Below are positions 57,795 through 64,000 of a stretch of 64,000 nt of DNA, one piece after another (the first letter of the stretch is position 1; every line of letters starts with the position of its first letter). The DNA comes from CAZLQR01 sp964366455 (GTDB lineage: Bacteria > Patescibacteriota > Microgenomatia > UBA1406 > GWC2-37-13), in NCBI GenBank assembly GCA_964366455.1, contig CAYISZ010000001.1:20468-84467 (forward strand), read 5' to 3'. Under the pieces are notes generated by a model that was given only the letters and a program-made list of their open reading frames with translations, searched no databases and was not told the origin of the DNA. The position numbers and the translations under genes were made by a program.

Positions 57795-57824
57795 ATTATA
57801 TTGATTACAGCGTTTCAATGTCAA
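57795..57824 (-). promoter_or_regulatory. Sigma-70-type promoter of the Ig-like gene
   Basis: TTGACA (57824-57819) and TATAAT (57800-57795) are separated by 18 bases on the minus strand. Confidence 0.65.
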
Positions 57825-57862
57825 ATTGTAATGTAGTTATGGGTTTTCAGAATAATCCAAAC

Positions 57863-58510
57863 TCAGACATTTAAAAGAGAGAGAATTTCCTCATGTATCT
57901 GTTTTATTGGACGTTGAGTACCAGTAGAGTCGGTGCAGGCTATCCGATGCCAGTGATTAAACTTTTCTTGAAGAAGTTGATAAATTTTCGCTGTCTTTTG
58001 GCGATGTTCGGAGCTTGCCTCATGAAGATCTGCCTTACCTTCGTTATTGCTATTCTTCATTCCCAACTCCCATGGCAGGTCAAGATATATTACGACATCT
58101 TCTTTTGGAAGTTTAAGTTCTCCATATTCGAGTTGTTGAATCCAGTCAATAAACTCTATCTGTTTAGACTCATCCTTAATGTTAGCCGCTTGATGGGCAA
58201 TATTAGATGGTACATATCGGTTAGCAACTACAGTCCCTCCTTTGTCTAAAAATGCCTGTATTTTTTCTCTGACAGTTGAGCGATCAAGAGCGTAAATAAT
58301 CGATATTAGAAATGGAGAAGTCTGCGCGATTGAACCGTAATCTCCCTTAAGATAATCGGCAACAAGCTTTCCGAAAAAACCCTCATATTGCGGAAAGCTA
58401 ACGTACAGCACCGGCGTTCCTTTTTTTTGGAAAAACTCTACTAATAGTTTTGCCTGCGTTTCTTTCCCAGATCCATCCACACCCTCGATAACGATAAAAG
58501 TACCTTTCAT
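57863..58510 (-). CDS. tmk: Thymidylate kinase
   Basis: A 215-residue dTMP kinase. The P-loop is VIEGVDGSGKETQAKLLVEFF near residue 6; DRSTVREKIQAFLDKGGTVVANRYVPSN provides the DR[YS] and lid-proximal parts, and DVVIYLDLPWELG the Walker B-like strand. It makes dTDP for DNA synthesis and also for the dTDP-sugars proposed for the first locus. The length is normal. It ends 77 bases before the Ig-like gene on the same strand. Confidence 0.95.
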   Translation of the reverse strand: MKGTFIVIEGVDGSGKETQAKLLVEFFQKKGTPVLYVSFPQYEGFFGKLVADYLKGDYGSIAQTSPFLISIIYALDRSTVREKIQAFLDKGGTVVANRYVPSNIAHQAANIKDESKQIEFIDWIQQLEYGELKLPKEDVVIYLDLPWELGMKNSNNEGKADLHEASSEHRQKTAKIYQLLQEKFNHWHRIACTDSTGTQRPIKQIHEEILSLLNV

Positions 58511-58524
58511 AATATATTTAGTTC

Positions 58525-58544
58525 CCTGCCTGCTGGCAGGCAGG
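58525..58544. repeat. Short perfect inverted repeat
   Basis: CCTGCCTGC-TG-GCAGGCAGG, nine-base arms, in the 40-base gap between the Clp-like gene and tmk. No T tract follows on the minus strand. Such GC-rich words are known as mobile intergenic repeats. Confidence 0.5.
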
Positions 58545-58550
58545 TAAGTT

Positions 58551-60686
58551 CTATAACGTGATACTGTCCCCAGATTTTAGTTGATTTTCAAGAATCTTCT
58601 TAGCAATGATGTCCTCGACCGAAGATGAAATAAGTCGTTGCACATCACGAGCACCGTACCGTTTATCATAATGATTGGTAACCATTTGCTCCAGAAGTTT
58701 ATCCGTCACAGTTATATGTATATTATGTAGCTGGAGATAATTTGCGCTAATTTCATCTGCGATTGAACGAGCGATAGATAAAATATTGGATGAATCTAGC
58801 GGCTGAAACGATACTACCCCGTCGAAACGATTAATAAACTCTGGTGAAAATACCGACTCGATATGGTCGACATTTGATGTGGCGATGATAATAAGATGCT
58901 TACAATCAATTCGCCGACCAGAACCATTTACAAAATAACCCTCGTCAAAAATTGTTAGAAAGATGTTTAGTAGGTCGTGGTGTGCTTTTTCCAGCTCGTC
59001 TAGCAGCAGAGTAGCATAAGGGTGCCCCTGAATAGCCTCTGTGAGCATGCCCTGCTCCCTGCTATCTGATGTTCCCACAAGGTGAGGAATGTCTGTTAGC
59101 GACTGATAAAGAGACATATCAAGTCGCAATAATTTATCGGTATCGTTTCCTTGACCAAACAGTATTTGTGTGAGCGCTTTTGCGGTTGCTGTTTTACCTG
59201 TCCCAGTTGGTCCTGCGAAAAGTAGAGTTGCTAAAGGTTTCTTTCGTTTCCCTAGCATCACGAAAGCTCTTCGCAGTGCTGAAGACAATTGTGTTATGGC
59301 GGCATTTTGGTTAAGAATTAGTTTTTGCAATTCCTGTTCAAGATTCAGAAGTTTTAATCTCAAGGAGTCGTCGATTTTTGTTGGCGCATGCGTCTCCATT
59401 GTGACAGCTTTTTCTATATGATCTTTAGCGACTATTTCATTTTTTTGCTCGGAGGCGACGATACAAGAATCCTCTAAAAGTCGCAACGCTTTTTGGGGAA
59501 ACGGGAGGTCGGACACATAATATTCACTTTTTGCTACGCAGTCTGTGATAGTCACGTATGGAATAATTAACTTAAACTTGGCTTCTAATTTAAGAGCTTG
59601 TTGGGCTACTATTTGAATAATTTCGTTGTGATTTGGCTCATTGACCTCTATAACATTGAACAGCTGACTAAACTGGGTCAATGGACGAATAGCTTGTTCA
59701 AATGGATGAGGTTCGCAAGTAGCAATACAGTGTACTGCCGAACTTGTTGCGAATTTTTGTAACGATGCTAATAAATTCGTAGACCCTTCATTTGTTGATA
59801 CGTATTGATCGATATCATTTATGACCAGGACTATGTTTTTGGCCTTATCGGCCTCCGTTAACAATTCCTCAAAGAATTTTTGTCTTTGATTATGATCGGT
59901 ATACTCCGAAAGAACCCTCTCCATATCAAGCCGCACGAAGCGTTTGTAATTTAATAATGGCGACAATGAGCCCTTGCTTGATGCATTGGCCAGTGCATTA
60001 ATAATTACTTGTTTTCCAATTCCAGTTTCTCCAACCAAAATGACATTCGCATTTTCTGTTTTTGATAGAGTACTTGCTAAATTTTTAAGCTCCTCTGTTC
60101 TTCCAACGAGAACTGAGTCCATAGCATTCATTCCGATATCTTGGCCAAAATAGTTAAGGTGATTGGTAAATCCAGATGACCAGTCGCGTCCTAGTGGTGA
60201 TATTGCCATGAGCTTATTAATAGACCACCATGGAGTTTTGTGCAGGTAGTGATTGTAATAAAAAGAGAACCATTCCTCCACAGCCAACGAGTTGGTTGAG
60301 TTTGAGTGATTTTGCATAAACTTGTCATGGAAAGATTTCTTAAGAGCCTCGTCCGATGGTGGTATAAGCGACTCAAGTTGTATAACCGGCAACATCAAAA
60401 AGAAAAGTAGCGTTGCGATGGGTAATGCCAATAAATATAAAAGGGTAGTTATCAAAAATGTCAGCAATAAGGTGCTCCTGAGTACAAAACCGAGAGTTCT
60501 TGAAATTAAATTGAACACCTTAGAGTCAAACCAAGATCGTGTCGACTGGTTCGGTAGGGGATCTTCTACGACATTCTTCCAAGGCTCAAAAAGAGATTTA
60601 AAAAGGAATGAAACCGAAAAATAATGAACAAGAAACAAAAGTACGTTATAAGTAGCAATAAAAAAATGAGAAGTTTTTTCCTTCAT
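58551..60686 (-). CDS. Membrane-anchored Hsp100/Clp-like AAA+ protein
   Basis: A 711-residue protein. Two hydrophobic regions at about residues 8-29 and 66-104 place the N terminus in the membrane. Two AAA+ modules follow: D1 with Walker A VGETGIGK (about 218-225) and a weak Walker B (VLVINDID, lacking Glu), and D2 with GPTGTGKTATAK and TLLLDELEKAH, plus TSDSREQGMLTEAI. The C-terminal D2-small domain ends DKRYGARDVQRLI, a ClpB/ClpC hallmark. It lacks the ClpC N-terminal domain. It may extract or unfold membrane proteins. The start at 60686 is set by TATAAT six bases upstream; an earlier ATG precedes that promoter. Confidence 0.85.
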   Translation of the reverse strand: MKEKTSHFFIATYNVLLFLVHYFSVSFLFKSLFEPWKNVVEDPLPNQSTRSWFDSKVFNLISRTLGFVLRSTLLLTFLITTLLYLLALPIATLLFFLMLPVIQLESLIPPSDEALKKSFHDKFMQNHSNSTNSLAVEEWFSFYYNHYLHKTPWWSINKLMAISPLGRDWSSGFTNHLNYFGQDIGMNAMDSVLVGRTEELKNLASTLSKTENANVILVGETGIGKQVIINALANASSKGSLSPLLNYKRFVRLDMERVLSEYTDHNQRQKFFEELLTEADKAKNIVLVINDIDQYVSTNEGSTNLLASLQKFATSSAVHCIATCEPHPFEQAIRPLTQFSQLFNVIEVNEPNHNEIIQIVAQQALKLEAKFKLIIPYVTITDCVAKSEYYVSDLPFPQKALRLLEDSCIVASEQKNEIVAKDHIEKAVTMETHAPTKIDDSLRLKLLNLEQELQKLILNQNAAITQLSSALRRAFVMLGKRKKPLATLLFAGPTGTGKTATAKALTQILFGQGNDTDKLLRLDMSLYQSLTDIPHLVGTSDSREQGMLTEAIQGHPYATLLLDELEKAHHDLLNIFLTIFDEGYFVNGSGRRIDCKHLIIIATSNVDHIESVFSPEFINRFDGVVSFQPLDSSNILSIARSIADEISANYLQLHNIHITVTDKLLEQMVTNHYDKRYGARDVQRLISSSVEDIIAKKILENQLKSGDSITL

Positions 60687-60692
60687 ATTGTT

Positions 60693-60698
60693 ATTATA
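60693..60698 (-). promoter_or_regulatory. -10 box of the membrane Hsp100 gene
   Basis: TATAAT on the minus strand, then AACAAT and the ATG at 60686. This locates the start 39 bases inside the longest open frame. Confidence 0.6.
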
Positions 60699-60900
60699 GC
60701 TACCAATTTTTGCTAAAAAAAGCATATTTTTTAGAGCCTCTGTACGTGCTAAATAAAATTGTCTTCATAATGCCTCTTGACAAATGATTTGATATTAATC
60801 AATATGGTTTCTATACAAATAAAAACAATATTTATTTGCAATTTTTTTTAATTAATTTTCACGCGTTTTTATCGTCAAAAAGAAGCAGTGATCCCTACAA

Positions 60901-61956
60901 ATGAAAGATCCAGTTATTAATATAAATACACTAAACACAACTCAAGCGGTTCCCTTTACCCACCTCATTCCCGATACCTCTGCAAACAAACACTTCTATA
61001 AGAATGGCTTGTCGAAGTTAATTCCCCGACTTACGCTGAAGGTGCATACCGATATGGAGAAATGTTTCTCGCTGTGGGATAGGTTTTCACCAAAGGAGAC
61101 TTTATTCGATGAATGGGATGTACGATACTCGTTTTATCAGGGTTTTAAACATAAGCCACATTTCTATACGATATATGAAGGACGCAAAGCTCTTGGGGTA
61201 TTGCCGCTTTGGTTTAATACAGCGGAAAAAAATTTTGAGTTTTTTGGTGGATGGTGGATTGAGGGAACTTCACTTTTCGTAACAGATGAACACTTGGTCG
61301 ACTTTTTTATGGCAACGTTACCAACCCCAGTTAAGCTTTGGTCATTAAGAAAAAATCAACCATTTGAAAGGATGAAGCCTTTTGGTAAGGTTGAGGTAGA
61401 GGAGGACATGAATTATTTCAAAAATATTGACGGAGTTAGCTCAATAGAATCATTACTTAAGGAATATAAGAAAAAAGATCGACACAACTTAAATGCAGAC
61501 TATCAGCGAATGCGCAATTACGGCGTGCGTCTTGAAGTGGTAGACAGGAACAAGCAGGTGCAACTTCAGGTGCTTGAAAAAATGTTCGATATGAACAAAA
61601 AAAGATTTGCCAACACCTCGGATAAAAGCACCTTCGAGCAGGAAGAGTATAGAATCGCATTTCGCCAGTTAGTAAAAAATGCTGGATCTTATGATGTGAA
61701 GTTCTTTGTCGCAAAGATTCAGAAACACATAGCGGCAATAGACATGATTGTGACTCATAACGACACGTATTACCAATTTCAAGGAGTAAACGACATAAAG
61801 CGTTTTAATGGAATCGGTAATTACATGGTTTATATTGAACTAAAGGACGCAATAGACAACGGGTACAAAATGGTCGATTGTCTACAGGAGGATCACACAT
61901 GGAAGCATCGATATTTTGACAAGGTAGACCGCTTCTTCTTTGTGAAAGATAAATAA
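60901..61956 (+). CDS. GNAT-fold (CelD/BcsL or FemAB-like) transferase
   Basis: A 351-residue protein. The pattern is that of the Acetyltransf_6 (CelD/BcsL) group: LFDEWDVRYSFYQGFKHKPHF, ALGVLPLWF, KKDRHNLNADYQRMRNYGV near residue 200, and VAKIQKHIAAIDMIVTHNDTYYQFQGVND with YMVYIELKDAIDNGYKMVDCLQEDHTWKHRYF at the C-terminal acyl-CoA or aminoacyl-binding site. Members acylate polysaccharide, lipids or peptides, or act as aminoacyl transferases. The 200-base upstream region is AT-rich with a TTGACA at 60777 but no clear partner -10 box. It converges with the SET operon. Confidence 0.82.
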   Translation: MKDPVININTLNTTQAVPFTHLIPDTSANKHFYKNGLSKLIPRLTLKVHTDMEKCFSLWDRFSPKETLFDEWDVRYSFYQGFKHKPHFYTIYEGRKALGVLPLWFNTAEKNFEFFGGWWIEGTSLFVTDEHLVDFFMATLPTPVKLWSLRKNQPFERMKPFGKVEVEEDMNYFKNIDGVSSIESLLKEYKKKDRHNLNADYQRMRNYGVRLEVVDRNKQVQLQVLEKMFDMNKKRFANTSDKSTFEQEEYRIAFRQLVKNAGSYDVKFFVAKIQKHIAAIDMIVTHNDTYYQFQGVNDIKRFNGIGNYMVYIELKDAIDNGYKMVDCLQEDHTWKHRYFDKVDRFFFVKDK

Positions 61957-61966
61957 CTTTCTACTT

Positions 61967-62710
61967 CTACTTAAGAACCGTAGAAACAAACGAATCCCCC
62001 ATTACTCCATAAACAAGCAGTCCAATCTTCGGTAATGCAATAATTCTTCCTGAACTTCGAATTGTTTCTCTCATTTTTTTGATGGACGGAGTAATTGGGC
62101 TGTTGAGAACCGTCGGACTTTGTTTATCGTTTCCAAAAAGGTCAAAGAAAGAGTCGTCGGGTAACTTTTTTGGATAGCCTGATAACGGTGGTAGCATTTT
62201 ACCTTCAAGTTTTGAGATTTTATTTTCAAAGGTCTTCGAATGCATGGAATAATCCTGCATTATTACCGAATCCTTTTCAGATGATGTATGCATGGAACCA
62301 CTACAAAACTTAGAGCCACAATGACAGGTGTGCCTGCACGGACTGCATGTATGTATATCTGGTGGGCCAAAATTATAGTTTACGGTTAGCTCCTCTCCTT
62401 TGAAGATTTTCCGAATCGATACGTATAAAGTATGGCCTTTAAAGTCCTCGGATGCGCAGTTTGGCTGACAGCTGTGGTTAATAATATGGATGCCATCCGC
62501 ATCTTTGTCTGCGAGTACTGAATGGGATTTTGTTAACTCCATGTAGTATGTGCCCATAGGTTCGGTTTTAACAGCATTTTCTGTGAGCATAACTACGCCA
62601 AGATAATCACCAATGACTGCGCCGGGCTCAATGTCTGCCATTGCGAATACACCTCTACCTTTTCGCTTAGTTTCTTTTATTCGGTAGTAGGAGGAGTTAA
62701 TCAAAAACAT
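61967..62710 (-). CDS. SET-domain protein with post-SET cysteine cluster
   Basis: A 247-residue protein. SET core: RKGRGVFAMADIEPGAVIGDYLG (SAM site), IHIINHSCQPNCASEDF (NHxC motif) and FKGEELTVNYNFG. The cysteine cluster CSPCRHTCHCGSKFCSGSM after it matches a post-SET zinc motif, with an added Cys-rich segment. The C-terminal ~100 residues are a separate, poorly ordered region. SET domains usually methylate lysine, so a bacterial protein is the likely target. Its neighbour is a second SET protein six bases away, and the three genes form one operon from 63909. Confidence 0.9.
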   Translation of the reverse strand: MFLINSSYYRIKETKRKGRGVFAMADIEPGAVIGDYLGVVMLTENAVKTEPMGTYYMELTKSHSVLADKDADGIHIINHSCQPNCASEDFKGHTLYVSIRKIFKGEELTVNYNFGPPDIHTCSPCRHTCHCGSKFCSGSMHTSSEKDSVIMQDYSMHSKTFENKISKLEGKMLPPLSGYPKKLPDDSFFDLFGNDKQSPTVLNSPITPSIKKMRETIRSSGRIIALPKIGLLVYGVMGDSFVSTVLK

Positions 62711-62715
62711 GGAAG

Positions 62716-63141
62716 TTACATTTTTTCGGTAAAATTTTCATCATAATGTTCGTAATCGGACAGTAGCTCCTCGCCTTTTTGAATTTCTCGCATGGTAACG
62801 AAGGTAGTGCCGTCATCTGTAGTTATCACGTTTGGAGTTTTTGAATGATTTAAAAATCTCTCACACTGAACAGTATTGAATCCATATTTTGGAATCCAAA
62901 CATTACCGTCCTCTTCCGCACAGTAATCGTGAATCATTTTTTTTACTTCCTCAGATAAGTGCTCCAGTTCATTTTTATTAAATTCAATGTACTCCTCTTG
63001 GTGAATCGATTTAAAAGGGTTCACGCCTTTTGGTATATCTTTTATAGCAAATAGCCCTACACCGTGTACGGTCGATTTCTGAACTCTCACATACAGACCT
63101 TTTTCTAGATGCTCAAGAAGTTTCTTTTTGCCTATTTGCAT
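62716..63141 (-). CDS. Small SET-domain protein
   Basis: A 141-residue single SET domain: HGVGLFAIKDIPKGVNPFKSIHQEEYIEF at the SAM site, CERFLNHSKTPNVITTDDG with the Asn-His-Ser of the NHxC motif (Cys replaced), and IQKGEELLSDYEHYDENF. The catalytic Tyr is in SDYEHY. No post-SET cluster is present, so it differs in type from the neighbour. A N-terminal helix (GKKKLLEHLEKGLYVRV) precedes the core. It is likely a lysine methyltransferase or a regulatory partner of the larger SET protein; the missing pieces make either possible. Confidence 0.87.
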   Translation of the reverse strand: MQIGKKKLLEHLEKGLYVRVQKSTVHGVGLFAIKDIPKGVNPFKSIHQEEYIEFNKNELEHLSEEVKKMIHDYCAEEDGNVWIPKYGFNTVQCERFLNHSKTPNVITTDDGTTFVTMREIQKGEELLSDYEHYDENFTEKM

Positions 63142-63147
63142 GTGTAG

Positions 63148-63909
63148 TTATTTAGAAGCTGCAGCTTTTTTTTCAGCCATTGCGGCGATTAATGTATCTA
63201 GATCTAGACCGTAAACATGTTGAAGGGCACCCTCTTCATCATAACTTCCAAGTTCCTTAAATCCTGACTGAGCGAGTCCATCCCTGTATTTCGTTTCATC
63301 AGGTCCATCCCCTGCTGTTGTAAAAATCTGAAGTTTTTGCGCTTCTTTAAGCTGATCTGGAGTAAAAGATCCTGAGAGCTCCGAAATTGTTTTTCCTGCT
63401 TGAATTTCCCAAAGCATCATCGCTGTTTGCTGGAAAGCTTCTGCCATCTCGTCTGGGACTCGCTGATTATCCGGTAAATCTGTGACGAAGGAGATTTCTT
63501 TTCTAACCATTCCATCTGGCTTAGGAATTTTGTCTGCGATAGGAGATTCGTGGTCATAGACATAGGTGTAAGAAGCAAGTCCTCCTACTTTTGCTGATTC
63601 TATGATAACCATTTCTGGTGTTGGGGTGTGTATGTCGCTGCCAACTCCAACAACACTTTCCTCACCTGGTACAGATTTTAGGTTTTTAATTTTACGATTT
63701 AGTCCGCTAAGCCAAGATGCAGTTTCAATCGCTGTTTCCGGGCCAGTCTCCGCATACTCGTCCGTCAAAGCATTATTTATTACATTTACTCTCGCTGTGT
63801 CACTACTAGAATTTGTAATTTCACGAACCGCAGATTTATATCCAGGATACCTCACCTCTAAGGGTGGAGTTATTTTCCGAATTTCTATTCTTGGAACGAT
63901 CTCTGACAT
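63148..63909 (-). CDS. Unknown protein, first gene of the SET operon
   Basis: A 253-residue soluble protein that I do not recognise. It has alternating strands and helices (RYPGYKSAVREITNSSSDTARVNVI, MVIIESAKVGGLASYTYVYD, MAEAFQQTAMMLWEIQAGKTISEL), no membrane segment and no known motif. The C terminus, AEKKAAASK, is lysine-rich. It starts from the promoter TGG-TAAAAT, seven bases before the ATG, and is six bases from the first SET gene. It is a natural candidate for the substrate or partner of the SET proteins. Confidence 0.6.
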   Translation of the reverse strand: MSEIVPRIEIRKITPPLEVRYPGYKSAVREITNSSSDTARVNVINNALTDEYAETGPETAIETASWLSGLNRKIKNLKSVPGEESVVGVGSDIHTPTPEMVIIESAKVGGLASYTYVYDHESPIADKIPKPDGMVRKEISFVTDLPDNQRVPDEMAEAFQQTAMMLWEIQAGKTISELSGSFTPDQLKEAQKLQIFTTAGDGPDETKYRDGLAQSGFKELGSYDEEGALQHVYGLDLDTLIAAMAEKKAAASK

Positions 63910-63916
63910 AGAAGTA

Positions 63917-63925
63917 ATTTTACCA
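63917..63925 (-). promoter_or_regulatory. Extended -10 promoter of the SET operon
   Basis: TGG-TAAAAT on the minus strand, then TACTTCT and the ATG at 63909, giving a leaderless start. Confidence 0.5.
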
Positions 63926-63959
63926 GAAATTTCAAAATTTCATCTTAGGGTCGCTGTGA

Positions 63960-63965
63960 TATAAT
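63960..63965 (+). promoter_or_regulatory. -10 box for the tRNA at the window end
   Basis: TGA-TATAAT on the plus strand, about 16 bases before the tRNA start. Confidence 0.6.
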
Positions 63966-63980
63966 TTAGATACGATTTTT

Positions 63981-64000
63981 GGGCATGTGGCTCAGTGGTA
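63981..64000 (+). tRNA. tRNA, 5' part only
   Basis: The last 20 bases, GGGCATGTGGCTCAGTGGTA, match the acceptor strand and D arm of a tRNA (GGCTCAGTGGTA is the usual D-arm word). The anticodon lies beyond the edge, so the isotype cannot be told. Confidence 0.8.

Noticed and set aside
60726..60900. Possible small gene or RNA in the AT-rich gap before the GNAT-like gene
   Set aside because: No coding frame or stable structure is evident; a lone TTGACA has no convincing -10 partner.

Overview
The window reads as a chromosomal segment of a Candidate Phyla Radiation (Patescibacteria) bacterium, most like the Microgenomates/Woesebacteria side; that placement is inference from gene content, not from a marker tree. 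Supporting signs are compact AT-rich DNA, gene spacing of a few bases, many pared-down housekeeping proteins (a release factor without its first domain, a short EF-Ts, a DnaX without its zinc module, a YbeY without its histidine motif), large polysaccharide loci, no amino-acid biosynthesis genes, and membrane-anchored Hsp100. UGA terminates several genes and is not seen in frame, so the code is table 11 rather than the UGA=Gly code of Gracilibacteria.

Layout. Bases 1-9824 (minus) hold a surface-polysaccharide locus: six GT2 and one GT4 glycosyltransferases, plus a probable 3-acetamido-dideoxyhexose set (cupin ketoisomerase-like protein, DegT aminotransferase, hexapeptide acetyltransferase), a sugar C-methyltransferase and an SDR epimerase/dehydratase. 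Bases 9869-12971 (plus) hold a tandem pair of GT-C/TPR membrane proteins. Bases 13175-18211 (minus) hold a second glycan operon: Wzx flippase, two GT2 enzymes, a 3Fe-4S ferredoxin and a B12-type radical SAM protein. Bases 18351-36199 are mainly housekeeping (lepA, miaA, folD, gyrA, ppa, gyrB, rplL-rplJ, rpmE, prfA, hisS, a Ctp protease, rpsF-ssb-rpsR). Bases 36222-44800 hold a GT39-like membrane protein, a SIMPL protein, a possible attenuator, cysS, tRNA-Pro, RNase J and recR. Bases 44797-49091 hold a duplicated small-membrane-protein module around a TrpR-like regulator, then prs, ebfC, dnaX, ybeY and rpsU. Bases 49092-58510 hold proS, rseP, frr, tsf, rpsB, galU and tmk. The end holds a membrane Hsp100 protein, a GNAT-like transferase, an operon with two SET-domain proteins, and the start of a tRNA.

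Two genome-wide habits stand out. First, about twenty genes have a -10 box (often extended TGN-TATAAT) ending 6-9 bases before the ATG, which predicts leaderless mRNAs and corrects several start codons. Second, several families of short quasi-tandem or palindromic repeats fill intergenic gaps and have also entered the coding regions of miaA, a GT39-like gene and proS in frame.

The best candidates for something undescribed are the TrpR-like gene bracketed by two matching palindromes and flanked by paralogous membrane proteins with a decayed prs fragment; the promoter-leader peptide-terminator arrangement at 39024-39149; the tandem SET operon; and the leaderless promoter grammar itself.
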